DNA of 64,000 nucleotides from an uncultured Alphaproteobacteria bacterium. Lineage in GTDB: Bacteria > Pseudomonadota > Alphaproteobacteria > Micropepsales > Micropepsaceae. The position numbers and the translations under genes were made by a program. Positions 16,184-24,595 of this stretch are shown here, piece by piece (the first letter of the stretch is position 1; each line of letters begins with the position of its first letter). The notes beneath the pieces were generated by a model. It saw only the letters and a list, made by a program, of their open reading frames with translations. It was not told the DNA's origin and ran no database searches. The DNA lies in assembly GCA_902826695.1 (NCBI GenBank), contig CADEFU010000012.1, forward strand, positions 1-64,000, written 5' to 3'.

Positions 16184-16521
16184 ACAGTTCGCTCCGGATC
16201 TGCGAGGACGTGGTTGAGGTTCTCTAAGACGGCTTGATTGGTGAAACGGCGTTCACGCCAGCCCTGTTTGACGAGATACAGCGTTCGACGCGTGTCGTAG
16301 GCTTGCGCTTCATCCGATGTGTGCGAGTCACCGTCAACTTCGATGACCAAGCGCGCGTTTACGCATGCGAAGTCTGCAAAGAACGGACCGATGGGGTGTT
16401 GGCGTCTGAAGCGTTGCCCATTGATGCCGCGACCGCGAAGGCGGGTCCAGAGCACCGCTTCGGCCTTCGACATGGTCTTGCGAAGGTGGCGGCAAAAGCT
16501 GACCGTGCTGAGTTCGTCCAT
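16072..16521 (-). CDS. DUF559 (Vsr-like) endonuclease domain protein
   Basis: 149 aa. The string LRKTMSKAEAVLWTRLR, then FRRQHPIGPFFADFAC, then RLVIEVDGDSH is the DUF559 signature, a PD-(D/E)XK nuclease fold related to very-short-patch repair endonucleases (conserved D, E and H). The last about 30 residues are encoded by palindromic repeat sequence (16157-16183), so the protein end was created or extended by the repeat. Start uncertain: 16521 or 16473. Repeat units flank both ends of the gene. Confidence 0.8.
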   Translation of the reverse strand: MDELSTVSFCRHLRKTMSKAEAVLWTRLRGRGINGQRFRRQHPIGPFFADFACVNARLVIEVDGDSHTSDEAQAYDTRRTLYLVKQGWRERRFTNQAVLENLNHVLADPERTVSPKVKLWGSGCAAKLLHPRGAALSLKPSQPQSLLNL

Positions 16522-16621
16522 GAATGGAAGGAAGCCGCGCGCGGCGTAGCCCAGCAATCGAAACACTGTCGCGAAATGTGCCGGATCCACGATTTGGCGA
16601 CAGTTGGTTACAATTGATGCG

Positions 16622-16654
16622 CTGTCTCCCCCGAGCTTCGCTCGGGGGAGACAG
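16622..16654. repeat. Palindrome of the DUF559-flanking family
   Basis: A perfect 15-bp stem, CTGTCTCCCCCGAGC (16622-16636) and GCTCGGGGGAGACAG (16640-16654), with a TTC loop. Same family as 15989-16013 and 16157-16183. Together they bracket the DUF559 gene. Confidence 0.85.
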
Positions 16655-16673
16655 TGCGGACGTTAGCTGTCGC

Positions 16674-16772
16674 CTAGTTCTGCCAGAACAGCAGCCAGAA
16701 CAGGCCGCCGAACGCGGCGGCGGCCAATACGGCTTCGGCGATGAATTTGACGGCGGGGCTGAGCTTTTCCAT
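16674..16772 (-). CDS. Micro membrane protein, 32 aa
   Basis: A 32-aa reading frame, MEKLSPAVKFIAEAVLAA followed by AAFGGLFWLLFWQN, with one strong transmembrane helix (about 12-30). It would be overlooked by length. Thirty-four bases of it (16712-16745) are duplicated exactly at 17455-17488, leaving a broken second copy. Function unknown. No strong ribosome binding site, so confidence is moderate. Confidence 0.45.
   Translation of the reverse strand: MEKLSPAVKFIAEAVLAAAAFGGLFWLLFWQN
16712..16745. repeat. 34-bp direct repeat, copy 1
   Basis: Identical to 17455-17488 and in the same orientation. It lies inside the micro membrane protein gene. The two copies bracket about 710 bp containing the hypothetical gene 16869-17411. 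Confidence 0.85.
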
Positions 16773-16868
16773 GGCGTGAACGTGGCCCCTGGCGGGGCGG
16801 GATTCAAGGGGAGGCGGCGCAACTCACCCGAGCGTATTCACAAGGTTTGCGCCAGATCCTAGTGTGCG

Positions 16869-17411
16869 ATGGGATCAATGGCGCGCTTGGCAGGGGGGGT
16901 AGAGGCCGTGGACTACGGACGGGTTTGGAGTATCGCGGATGCGGCGCGCGCAGGCCGCCGCATCGCGCCGGACGACAGCACATTCATCCGCGAGACCGCG
17001 CCCGGAGAGCTGGCGGCGTTCCCCGACGTCAAGCTGCCAAAGAGCGTGCGCCATCCCGCGGGCTTTACGCTGTCGGGCGCGCCGGTGGGGACGTTCCTGC
17101 GTTGCGGCTTGTTGCTTGCGGCTCAAAAGGTCGTCGGTCGCCGCTACGAGGCGTCGAAATTCTATCAGGCGGTGGAAAAGGATCTGGCTTTCGCCGTCAT
17201 GCGATCGCATTTCCATCACGGATATCCGAAGGGCGCGCATTGCTGCGTCCAGTGCTCACTTGCCGTGCTTCCGGTGCTGGAAGCCGAGGCCCTTCGCTAC
17301 TTCGATTGCAAGGCGTTGGCGCAGGGATTGAGGGGCATGATCGAAGGTGGCGCGTGGAGATTTTCAAAACCGCCCAACGCCACGATGGTGAATTGGTCTC
17401 TCGGCAGGTGA
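16869..17411 (+). CDS. Hypothetical protein between direct repeats
   Basis: 180 aa, soluble, with a His/Cys-rich centre (MRSHFHHGYPKGAHCCVQCS) that could bind metal. No family recognised and no upstream ribosome site of note. The gene is bracketed by exact 34-bp direct repeats (16712-16745 and 17455-17488), which suggests it arrived by duplication or insertion. Confidence 0.5.
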   Translation: MGSMARLAGGVEAVDYGRVWSIADAARAGRRIAPDDSTFIRETAPGELAAFPDVKLPKSVRHPAGFTLSGAPVGTFLRCGLLLAAQKVVGRRYEASKFYQAVEKDLAFAVMRSHFHHGYPKGAHCCVQCSLAVLPVLEAEALRYFDCKALAQGLRGMIEGGAWRFSKPPNATMVNWSLGR

Positions 17412-17454
17412 CGAAACTTGCGCGACGGCTTCAGCGCGGCGACGGGCACGGTCC

Positions 17455-17488
17455 ACGCGGCGGCGGCCAATACGGCTTCGGCGATGAA
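17455..17488. repeat. 34-bp direct repeat, copy 2
   Basis: Exact copy of 16712-16745. Here it is only a fragment of the micro membrane protein reading frame and is not coding on its own. Confidence 0.85.
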
Positions 17489-17500
17489 CAGCTCTGCCGC

Positions 17501-17953
17501 TTAGAAGCGCACGTCCACGTAGTCGGTGAGGTCGGCGCGGCCGGGGCAGCGGGCTTCTTGTTCTTTCAGGCGCCAGTAGCGGCGGGTGCCGGTGATGCGG
17601 AACGTGTAGACGCCTTCGCGCACGCAGGGCTGGTTCGTTTCGTTGTCGACGATGACGATGCGGCCCTTGAGCCAGAACTTGCGCGCTTCGATGCGGGTGA
17701 CGACGCCTTCGACGGTGAGCTTGTCGCCGTTGTGCGGGCCCTGCGTGCCCGACAGCGTCACGCCGGCGGCGGTTTCGTTCACGCGCAGTTGGCCCGGCGG
17801 CGCGTCCCAAATCCACTGCAGCGTCACGCCCTTGTTGTTCTTCAACTTCGTGAGCGCGGCTTCGTTCACGATTTCAGTTTCGCCGAGCGTGCGGGCGCCG
17901 GCAGGGACGGCGGCGAGGATGAGGACGAGGATCAGAGCGGCGATGCGGAGCAT
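17501..17953 (-). CDS. Secreted hypothetical protein, OB-fold-like
   Basis: 150 aa with a signal peptide (1-20, AAVPAGA) and a beta-rich mature part (GDKLTVEGVVTRIEARKFWL then KGRIVIVDNE) that reads like a small OB-fold or YdeI-type domain. It includes two Cys (QPCVREG and ARCPG). AAGGA lies upstream of the ATG. Probably periplasmic. Function unknown. Confidence 0.65.
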   Translation of the reverse strand: MLRIAALILVLILAAVPAGARTLGETEIVNEAALTKLKNNKGVTLQWIWDAPPGQLRVNETAAGVTLSGTQGPHNGDKLTVEGVVTRIEARKFWLKGRIVIVDNETNQPCVREGVYTFRITGTRRYWRLKEQEARCPGRADLTDYVDVRF

Positions 17954-18038
17954 GGGGGGATCCTTCTGGTCGCGTTGGGGGAGCGTAGCAGCGTTGAGCT
18001 GCGCCCACCATTCCCCCTCTCCCCTTGGCGGCGTGAGG

Positions 18039-19520
18039 CTATTCCCCCTGGATCGTGTCGCCGAGGAATCTGGGGGCTTGGCGTTTGAGGTTGGCTTTGG
18101 CGTCGTAGATTTCGACGGGCAGACCTAAGTCCTTGGCGCTGAGTTTGCCGGTCGCTGCCAGAAGTTCGAAGATCGCGACCGCTTCGTCTTTGTTGCTGTC
18201 CATCAGCGCGATTTGCGTCGCGAGGTAGACTTGGCGCAGGCCCAAGAGGTCGGTTACTGAGCGGTGCAGCTTCGGGTCGGCCAATTCCTTTCGCAGGCCT
18301 TCGAACGCGCGCAAGACGGTCTTGGCCCGCACCTTGTCAACGGCGCGCACCGCGCGGACGGAGACCAGCTCGTACCAGGCGGCGTAGGCATCGCGCGTTG
18401 CGCGGCGCTGTGCGCTCGTGATTTTCAGACGCGCCTTGTTCGCGCGTTCGCGGGCGGCGCGGATCTCGGCCCACTCGGCGCCGGTGTTGAACAAGGGAAT
18501 GCGGAGCGTCGCGCTCACCGAGGCTTCGCGCACGAACGATTGCGGATCGACCTGGTCGCCGCTCGTGCCGATCGAGGCGGTCAGGCCCGCCTGGGGCAAC
18601 AACTCGGCATAGGCGGCCGACACGTCGCCGCGAGAGGCCGCCTCTTCGGCGCGCGCTTCGTCGAGTTCCGGCAAGTCGCCTTGCGCGGCTGCTTCCACTT
18701 CTTCGATCGTGCCCGGCACGCGCGGCAGGGTTTCGGGCATGACGAGCATCGACCTCACGCGATCGCCGCGCGCGTCGATGCAGGGGCTGACCTTCGCCGC
18801 GTCGCCGGGCGTGGAGGCGAGCACCGGCGCCTCGCCGACCACTTCCTCGTAGCCGCGCCAGCTGTTCAGGAGCGCGGCGTGGTGGGCAATGCATTCGGCA
18901 CGCGCGGCTTCGAGCGCGGCCTGTACTTGGTCCACGTCGCTGTCGGTCGCCTTACCCTTGTCGTGGCGGCCGCCGATTTCCTTCAGCAGATCCTGCAACA
19001 GCGTGATGTCGTCGCGCACCAGGTCGAGGATCGCTTCGTTGCGCACGACCGAAGTAAACACGCTCGCCGCCTCGAGCAGGATGTGCTGTTCCTTCGCGCG
19101 CAGCCGTGCGCGTGCGGCTTCGACCTTCGCATCGGCGATGCGGCGCTCCGCGCCGTTGCGGCCGCCGGTGAACAGCGGTTGCTTGGCGACGAGATCGGCC
19201 GACCAGGTGCGGCTGCGGCTGTCGTAGTGCACGGCGCCGTTCTTGCCCTCGTCAGAGGAGAGTCCGTAGCCGGCTTCAGCGTTGAGCGAGGGACGCCATT
19301 TCGCCCGCGCCTTCGACACCTCTTCGTCCGTCGCGCGCAAGGCGGCGCGTTCGGCCGCGAGGTCGGGATTGGTCGTGTAGGTCTTGATCAGCGCCTGCTC
19401 GAGCGTTTCGCCTCGAGCGGCCTGCAAAGTCAGAAGCGGCAACGCAGCGGCGGCCAAAACCAGTGCGCCGAAGACCGCACGCCGCCTCCTGGCGCGTACT
19501 GCGCCATCCAAACCCAGCAT
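18039..19520 (-). CDS. TolC-family outer membrane channel protein
   Basis: 493 aa, the usual length of TolC. Signal peptide, then two repeats of the outer membrane efflux protein domain with the typical opening ETLEQALIKTYTTNPDLAAE and coiled-coil helices. It would form the outer-membrane tunnel for efflux pumps or type I secretion. No membrane-fusion or inner-membrane partner is adjacent, so it may serve several systems. The start at 19520 is chosen for its GGGGGA upstream. It shows no phage relationship and marks this stretch as host chromosome. Confidence 0.88.
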   Translation of the reverse strand: MLGLDGAVRARRRRAVFGALVLAAAALPLLTLQAARGETLEQALIKTYTTNPDLAAERAALRATDEEVSKARAKWRPSLNAEAGYGLSSDEGKNGAVHYDSRSRTWSADLVAKQPLFTGGRNGAERRIADAKVEAARARLRAKEQHILLEAASVFTSVVRNEAILDLVRDDITLLQDLLKEIGGRHDKGKATDSDVDQVQAALEAARAECIAHHAALLNSWRGYEEVVGEAPVLASTPGDAAKVSPCIDARGDRVRSMLVMPETLPRVPGTIEEVEAAAQGDLPELDEARAEEAASRGDVSAAYAELLPQAGLTASIGTSGDQVDPQSFVREASVSATLRIPLFNTGAEWAEIRAARERANKARLKITSAQRRATRDAYAAWYELVSVRAVRAVDKVRAKTVLRAFEGLRKELADPKLHRSVTDLLGLRQVYLATQIALMDSNKDEAVAIFELLAATGKLSAKDLGLPVEIYDAKANLKRQAPRFLGDTIQGE

Positions 19521-19700
19521 TACGTCCCCCAAATTCCCTGCAACCCAAGGTAGGGGATTGAGACCATTCGGCAATCGTGATTGGCGAGCGTGCGCAGGGC
19601 ACGCGCACACGATCTAGCGGGCATGGCGTGGTGCGGCGCGAGCGCTAGCACATCCTGCGGGGGAGTCGGCCAAACTTATTCGGCTGTATCGAGGCGGCCA

Positions 19701-20963
19701 CTATCGGTGTGCCGCTTCGGTCACGCCTTCGCGCAGGACCCAGTCGTAGGTCGCTCGCCAGCCTTGGCCTTCGAACAGCACGCCGTCTTCGGCAACCCAA
19801 AGGCCGTCGCCGACTTTGGTGTGGCCGTATTTCAGCGCCGCGATCTTGTGGTCGGCGACCGGCTTCACTTCGCCCTCGTCGCTGATCCCGTTTTCGTTCT
19901 GGTCGTGCCAGAGCGACAGGCCGTCGAGTTCGGCACCTGAGATGAAGCCGTCGCCGTTGTCGTCGAGCGCGCCCAAGGCGTTGTAGCCGTTGTTCCAGCT
20001 TGCGACCCAGGTGACGGAGCCGAACAGTTGGAAGCCGCTGGCGACCTTCTGCTTGTTCTTCGGGTCCCACACCAGCCAGGCCGCGTCCTTGGTGAGCCAG
20101 CCTGCCTGCATCGTGCGACCTTGGCCCGAGAAGTCGAACGCCACTTTCGACGTGCGGTCGACGAGGTCGTCGAACGCGGCTTCGTCGCGCAACGGCACGA
20201 GGATCGGCGTCACGTACACCGCGGGCGGCGAATCCGTCAGGCGCTTTTTCGTGCGCGCGATCAGGCGGCGGTCGCTGCGATAGCGGGCGATGGCGGAGAA
20301 GTGTTCGGCCGCCTCGGTCACAACGGTGTGGGTTTCCCAATCGGACATTTCGGACTGGCCGTTCGTCGCCGGCGCGGGGATGCGCTTCAAGCCTTCGTGC
20401 ATCACGTGCCGCAGCTCGCGGCGCGCCGACTTCTTGCGGCCCGCGCGGTCGTAGGCGAAAGCGAGCGCTACACGCGTGCGCAGGTTTGCGGGCTCAAGCG
20501 TGCGGGCGCGTTCGTAGGACACGATCGCGGCGCGCAGATGCGGGTTGAGCCCTCTACGGCCGGCGTGGGCTTCCTTCGGGATCTCGCGCTTGGGGCCTAG
20601 CGAATACTGGCGCTCTTCGCAGCGTTCGCCGGGTTTGGCTTGCGGCCAGTCATCGCGGCTGCCCCTGCCCTCCGATTGCGCGTCGAGCGTTGCGCAGTCG
20701 TCGATCATGCCTTCGGCGATCGTGTTGCCCCGCTCGCGATAAATGGGTAGCGCGCTCACGCGGCGCAGATAGGCGAGCAGATGCACGCGGCCGATCGCGC
20801 GCGCCTTCGCGGCAGGGTCGAGGTTTTGGGCGTTGCGCTCAAGGTTTTCGAGCAGGCGTTCGACCGGCACTTCGTCAACGCGGTCGGCCGGGACTAACGC
20901 GAAGAGCGCGAGCGCCGGCAGCGAAAACGTCAACATTAGGAATCCGGCAAGTATGGCACGCAT
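19701..20963 (-). CDS. Secreted EF-hand/TPR-like protein
   Basis: 420 aa with a signal peptide (1-20). The middle has a TPR-like segment (SYERARTLEPANLRTRVALA). Towards the C-terminus there are two calcium-binding loops in tandem, DDNGDGFISGAEL and HDQNENGISDEGEV, of EF-hand or dockerin type, followed by a beta-rich end. The start at 20963 has GAGG upstream. Likely periplasmic or surface exposed. Role unknown. Confidence 0.7.
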   Translation of the reverse strand: MRAILAGFLMLTFSLPALALFALVPADRVDEVPVERLLENLERNAQNLDPAAKARAIGRVHLLAYLRRVSALPIYRERGNTIAEGMIDDCATLDAQSEGRGSRDDWPQAKPGERCEERQYSLGPKREIPKEAHAGRRGLNPHLRAAIVSYERARTLEPANLRTRVALAFAYDRAGRKKSARRELRHVMHEGLKRIPAPATNGQSEMSDWETHTVVTEAAEHFSAIARYRSDRRLIARTKKRLTDSPPAVYVTPILVPLRDEAAFDDLVDRTSKVAFDFSGQGRTMQAGWLTKDAAWLVWDPKNKQKVASGFQLFGSVTWVASWNNGYNALGALDDNGDGFISGAELDGLSLWHDQNENGISDEGEVKPVADHKIAALKYGHTKVGDGLWVAEDGVLFEGQGWRATYDWVLREGVTEAAHR

Positions 20964-21081
20964 TTCAGAACCTCGGATTTCGGCGCGATCGCAGGTTAAC
21001 CTACGGTGCGCGGTCGTCCCAAGTCTAACGGTTTCGTTAGAGGGCGTGCGGTAACCTGGTGGAGAGTTCCAACGGGTTCCT

Positions 21082-22455
21082 ATGTCCAGCGACGCCGCCG
21101 CGCCACCGCCTCTCATCGACACGGCCGCACAGGTCGAGCGCGAGACCGTGCGCCTCGCGTTCGGAACATGGGTGCAGTACGTGGACGGGTTGCCGTTTGC
21201 GGTCGGGCTTGCGTTCATGTTCAGCGGCGCGTGGCCGGCGGCCGGCAACACCGATGCGCGCTTGGCCGCCGTTTGGGTTGCAGCGGCTTGCCTGTGGGCC
21301 GTGTTCGGTTCGACCGTCGCGTGGGCGTACCGGCGCTATGAGTCGACGCGCCCGCTCGTCGTTTGGCAGCGCTTGCAGTACGCCGTGTGGATGAGCAACG
21401 CCTGCGTCTGGGGCGCGGTTGCTTGGTTGTTTTGGGACACCGGCAATCCGGTCAACCATGCGATCGTTTGCGTGGCGCTGCTTGGCGTTATCGTGAGCGC
21501 GTTCTTCTCGCTGACCATGCACCGGCGCGTGCTGATTGCGACGCTTGGCGTGCATCTTGCCGTGCAATGGAGCGCGTTCGTCTATCACGGCGAAACGCTG
21601 GCGCAGGTTTTCGCCATCGTGTTTCCCCTCTTCATGCTGCTCTTGACCAACTATGGGCGCGGCGTGGCGGCGCGCTATCAACAGGCGCTGGCGCTTCGCT
21701 TCGAGAACGAGGCGATGGCCGCCGCCGTCATGCGCGCCAATCGGGCCAAGAGCGACTTCCTGGCGTCGATGAGCCACGAGCTGCGCACGCCGTTGAACGC
21801 GATCATCGGCTATTCGGAAATGATGCGGAGCGGCACGTTCGGACCCGTGGCGCCGATGCGGTACGCGGAGTTCGTGGACAACATCGCCGAGAGCGGCGAA
21901 CACCTTCTGCGGATGATCAACGACCTCCTGGACCTCGCAAAGATCGAGTCCGGGCGGCGGGACTTGACGGTTGTGTCCGTTCGCCTGTCCGACGTCGCCA
22001 AGGACGCCATGCGGTATGTGGAGCCGCAAGCGGCCCGCGCGCATGTGAGCTTGATGCTCGACATCAAGCACGACGCGATCGTGCTGGCGGACGAGCGCGC
22101 GGTGAAGCAGATGATCATCAACCTGCTCTCGAACGCGGTGAAGTTCTCAAAGCCGGGCGCTCTCGCGGTCGTCTTTGGCGACATCCTGCCCGGCGAGCGC
22201 GCGGCCATCGGTGTGCGGGATACCGGCACCGGCATGACGCCGGCGATGCAGAAGAAGGCGCTGGAGCCGTTCGGCCAAGCGAGCGACGCGATGACCGTCG
22301 AAGGATACGGCACGGGCCTTGGGCTTCCCATCATCAAAGGCTTGATCGAAGCGCACCAAGGGCTCTTGCGCATCGAAAGCACGCTGGGCGTGGGATCGCG
22401 GATATGGGTGGAGTTCCCGGCGGACCGTCTCGTGCGTAGGGCGGAAGCGGCTTAG
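21082..22455 (+). CDS. Sensor histidine kinase
   Basis: 457 aa. Five or six N-terminal transmembrane helices (about residues 35-200), then a HisKA dimerisation domain with the phospho-acceptor His232 in SMSHELRTPLNAI. A HATPase_c domain follows with N-box MIINLLSNAVKF, G1 RDTGTGM and G2 GTGLGLPI. It would sense a membrane-related signal and phosphorylate an unlinked response regulator, since none is adjacent. Its stop overlaps the convergent phage gene at 22452-22664 by four bases, so this is a sharp host/phage junction. Confidence 0.92.
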   Translation: MSSDAAAPPPLIDTAAQVERETVRLAFGTWVQYVDGLPFAVGLAFMFSGAWPAAGNTDARLAAVWVAAACLWAVFGSTVAWAYRRYESTRPLVVWQRLQYAVWMSNACVWGAVAWLFWDTGNPVNHAIVCVALLGVIVSAFFSLTMHRRVLIATLGVHLAVQWSAFVYHGETLAQVFAIVFPLFMLLLTNYGRGVAARYQQALALRFENEAMAAAVMRANRAKSDFLASMSHELRTPLNAIIGYSEMMRSGTFGPVAPMRYAEFVDNIAESGEHLLRMINDLLDLAKIESGRRDLTVVSVRLSDVAKDAMRYVEPQAARAHVSLMLDIKHDAIVLADERAVKQMIINLLSNAVKFSKPGALAVVFGDILPGERAAIGVRDTGTGMTPAMQKKALEPFGQASDAMTVEGYGTGLGLPIIKGLIEAHQGLLRIESTLGVGSRIWVEFPADRLVRRAEAA

Positions 22456-22664
22456 GCGATCGCCTGGATCGCGGCGCTGTTGGCGACGATCCTTTTTACG
22501 AGTGCATCGATCTCCTCAGGCGTCGCATCGCGATCGGCGAGCGCTTCGCTGAGCGCCTTGTAGCTGTCGTTCACGAGTTCGATGACTTGCTCGCCCGTCG
22601 TGACGATCGCGGGCAGGTTCGCGATGATCTCGGTCAGTAGCGCGATGGCGGCGGTGGCGGTCAT
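22452..22664 (-). CDS. Small phage helical protein
   Basis: 70 aa, acidic and helical, hydrophobic N-terminal third (AIALLTEIIANLPAIVTTG). Last gene of the long minus-strand virion and lysis block. GGAG 8 nt upstream. Its start overlaps the stop of the next upstream gene. Possibly part of the lysis group. No family assigned. Confidence 0.6.
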   Translation of the reverse strand: MTATAAIALLTEIIANLPAIVTTGEQVIELVNDSYKALSEALADRDATPEEIDALVKRIVANSAAIQAIA

Positions 22665-23059
22665 GACGTGGCTCCGCTGAGTTTCAGTTGGGCTTGGGTG
22701 ACGGCGGCTTTGACCTCTTCGATCGCGACGAGGGCGGCGATCAGCTGGCCGGCGTCGGGTTCGGTGCCGTTGAGGACGGGTGTCGCGGCGGCGATGGCCT
22801 TTGTGGCCGCGGCTTCGACGGCTTTGATTTTCGTCCAGAGCGTGCGGTCTTTGCAGAGGCGGATCGCGCCTGCCTCAGCGTCGCAGGTGGGCAGGCGGCC
22901 GTAGATCAGGATCGCTTGTTGGGTTGCCTCGTACGCGGTCAACGTGACCTTGGCGGTGCGCCGCGCGGTGGTGTCTTGGCCGACCGGCGCGAGAAGCGCG
23001 CATGCGGCGAGCGCGGCAGCGATGTACGCTGCCGCGAGGGTGTTGAGGATCGCTCTCAT
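22661..23059 (-). CDS. Putative phage lysis-region lipoprotein
   Basis: 132 aa. The signal peptide ends with a lipobox (ALAAC, then ALLAP), followed by an Ala-rich helical domain. Placed directly after the holin-like gene (four-base overlap at 23056-23059). A role like an outer-membrane spanin subunit fits its position but it is longer than typical Rz1. Inference only. Confidence 0.6.
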   Translation of the reverse strand: MRAILNTLAAAYIAAALAACALLAPVGQDTTARRTAKVTLTAYEATQQAILIYGRLPTCDAEAGAIRLCKDRTLWTKIKAVEAAATKAIAAATPVLNGTEPDAGQLIAALVAIEEVKAAVTQAQLKLSGATS

Positions 23060-23274
23060 GGCGCTTTCCACGCGAGGGCCGATTGCGCTTTGACGCGGCC
23101 GTACCAGGCGATGAGGCCGCCCGCGACATTCGCTGCGCCGGTGATGAGGTCGGCCAGCTGATCTTGCAGCGTGGCGTCGAGCTTCAGCCCTGCGAATGTC
23201 GCGATGCCGGCGAGCAGCGCGATGATCGAGCCCCAGACGGTTTTCGACTGCCACCAGGGTTTGGTGCCGTTCAT
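23056..23274 (-). CDS. Putative phage holin
   Basis: 72 aa. Begins MNGTKPWWQSKTVWGSII, a common opening of small phage holins, with two hydrophobic helices at about 14-30 and 44-60. It would form membrane lesions that release the endolysin at lysis. AAGGA lies upstream. It is coupled to the lipoprotein gene downstream. Confidence 0.7.
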   Translation of the reverse strand: MNGTKPWWQSKTVWGSIIALLAGIATFAGLKLDATLQDQLADLITGAANVAGGLIAWYGRVKAQSALAWKAP

Positions 23275-23359
23275 GATCTTTGTTTCCTTGTCGTTGAAAT
23301 GAATGAGGGCGGCCCACGCCGGTGACGCGACCGCCCTCGCCTGTCCTTATTCCCGCGCC

Positions 23360-23572
23360 CTATTCGACGTCGGTGAACTTCACTTCGGGGATCGGCGATT
23401 CGCCGACGGTGAGCGCCTGGGCGGCGATGTATTTGACGCCCGGGTGTGCGCCGGCGTTTTGGCGGATGAACTCTTTCGCCTCATCGATGGAGGCAAACGA
23501 GTCGGCGACGCCTTCCCATTCGTCGACGTAGTCGCCGTCTTCGTCCAAGCGGACGACGAAGAATTTGTTCAT
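23360..23572 (-). CDS. Small phage protein
   Basis: 70 aa, acidic (MNKFFVVRLDEDGDYVDEWE), soluble. AAGGA upstream. Sits between the holin-like gene and the coiled-coil membrane protein. No family recognised. Confidence 0.6.
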   Translation of the reverse strand: MNKFFVVRLDEDGDYVDEWEGVADSFASIDEAKEFIRQNAGAHPGVKYIAAQALTVGESPIPEVKFTDVE

Positions 23573-23671
23573 GGGGGTGGTTCCTTATCAGTTGGTTTGA
23601 GGGGCGGCTTGTCGCTTGACGGTGTTGGCCCCGGGCGAGCCGTCACGGCCCGGGCGGTTCGCGCGGCAGCG

Positions 23672-23908
23672 TTACTTCGCGGCGCGCAGTTCCTTGAGGA
23701 GGCCTTCGATGCTCTCTTTGAGCTCGCGCGTGTTTTGGGCGAGCGTTGCCGTTTCGGCCTCAAGCCGTGCGATGCGCTCGGCGGTGACCGTCGAGTGCTC
23801 CAGCATCTCGACGCGTGTGGTCAGCGCGCTCGCCCACCAAAGTGCCGCGACCGTGGCGCTGACGATGTAGACGAGTGTGGCGGGGCCGATGAGGGTTGCT
23901 TGGGTCAT
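23672..23908 (-). CDS. Membrane protein with coiled coil, candidate i-spanin
   Basis: 78 aa: one N-terminal transmembrane helix (about 8-28), then a continuous coiled coil (RIARLEAETATLAQNTRELK). This topology is that of inner-membrane spanin subunits, and the gene lies in the lysis cluster. It overlaps the preceding gene by four bases. Confidence 0.6.
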   Translation of the reverse strand: MTQATLIGPATLVYIVSATVAALWWASALTTRVEMLEHSTVTAERIARLEAETATLAQNTRELKESIEGLLKELRAAK

Positions 23909-24180
23909 CGCGCAGCCCTTTCGCGCGCGGCGTGCTTTACCGCGTCGGCCAGGCGTTTGTGTTCGGCGGCGATGGCGGCAAGTTCGGCGTGCAGCGCTTC
24001 GATGCGCGCGGCGTTGGTTTTGGGCGGCGCCGGGGTTGCCCGGCTTGGTGCGTCCGGTTGCGGGGCGAGCGCGATGACGTGCGCCGGTGCGGGTTTCGCT
24101 TGCGGCAGCACCGCCACCGCGCCGGCGCCGAGGACGAGGATCGCCGCGGTGGCGAGAGCGACTTCGGTGACGGGATGCAT
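23905..24180 (-). CDS. Membrane-anchored lysis-region protein
   Basis: 91 aa: a transmembrane helix at about 7-26 (ALATAAILVLGAGAVAVL), a Pro/Ala linker and a helical tail (ARIEALHAELAAIAAEHKRL). The start codon overlaps the stop of the endolysin gene (TGATG). With the next gene it may make up the spanin pair. This is inferred from topology and position. Confidence 0.6.
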   Translation of the reverse strand: MHPVTEVALATAAILVLGAGAVAVLPQAKPAPAHVIALAPQPDAPSRATPAPPKTNAARIEALHAELAAIAAEHKRLADAVKHAARERAAR

Positions 24181-24575
24181 CACGCGGCCTCCTTCTGCGC
24201 CGGGTAGGCTTTGCGGTCGAGTTCGATGTGCGGGCCGTCGCGGAACGAGCGCCAGTCGCCGCCCCAGCCGATGGGGACGGCAAGCTCTGCTGCCGCGCGC
24301 TTGAAGGCGGCGGCGACGAGCGCGAACGGCGGCCACTTCCACGTGACCTCGCCGCCGACGAGCGGAGCGAAGTCGATGGCGTGGCCGGTGAGGTGGCGCG
24401 AGCGCAGCGTCTTGGATGCGCCGGCGGCGACGAGTTCGCGCTGACGCTTCATCGTGCGCAGACCTTCGGTGACGACGAACGGCGTGTCGCTGAGTTCGGC
24501 GGCACGGCGCACGACGCGGGCAAGATCGGGGTGCACGCCCGCGAGGTTTTTTTCACTGCGGTCGTCGAGGGGCAT
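24180..24575 (-). CDS. Phage endolysin, M15 peptidase
   Basis: 131 aa, a single M15 (VanY/D-Ala-D-Ala carboxypeptidase-like) domain. The zinc signature SRHLTGHAID at 59-68 fits SxHxxGxAxD, and PHIEL (His116) is the third ligand. It cleaves peptidoglycan cross-links during lysis. No signal peptide, so release depends on the holin. AAGGA 7 nt before the ATG at 24575. Confidence 0.85.
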   Translation of the reverse strand: MPLDDRSEKNLAGVHPDLARVVRRAAELSDTPFVVTEGLRTMKRQRELVAAGASKTLRSRHLTGHAIDFAPLVGGEVTWKWPPFALVAAAFKRAAAELAVPIGWGGDWRSFRDGPHIELDRKAYPAQKEAA

Positions 24576-24595
24576 GTTGGGTCCTTGTCTGAGGG

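Noticed and set aside
16622..16654. Intrinsic terminator
   Set aside because: Perfect stem but no T-run on either side, and two sister copies occur. It is better explained as a dispersed palindrome.
22661..23317. Long version of the lysis lipoprotein frame starting at 23317
   Set aside because: The upstream part runs through the holin gene in another frame. The lipobox-bearing start at 23059 overlaps the holin stop properly.
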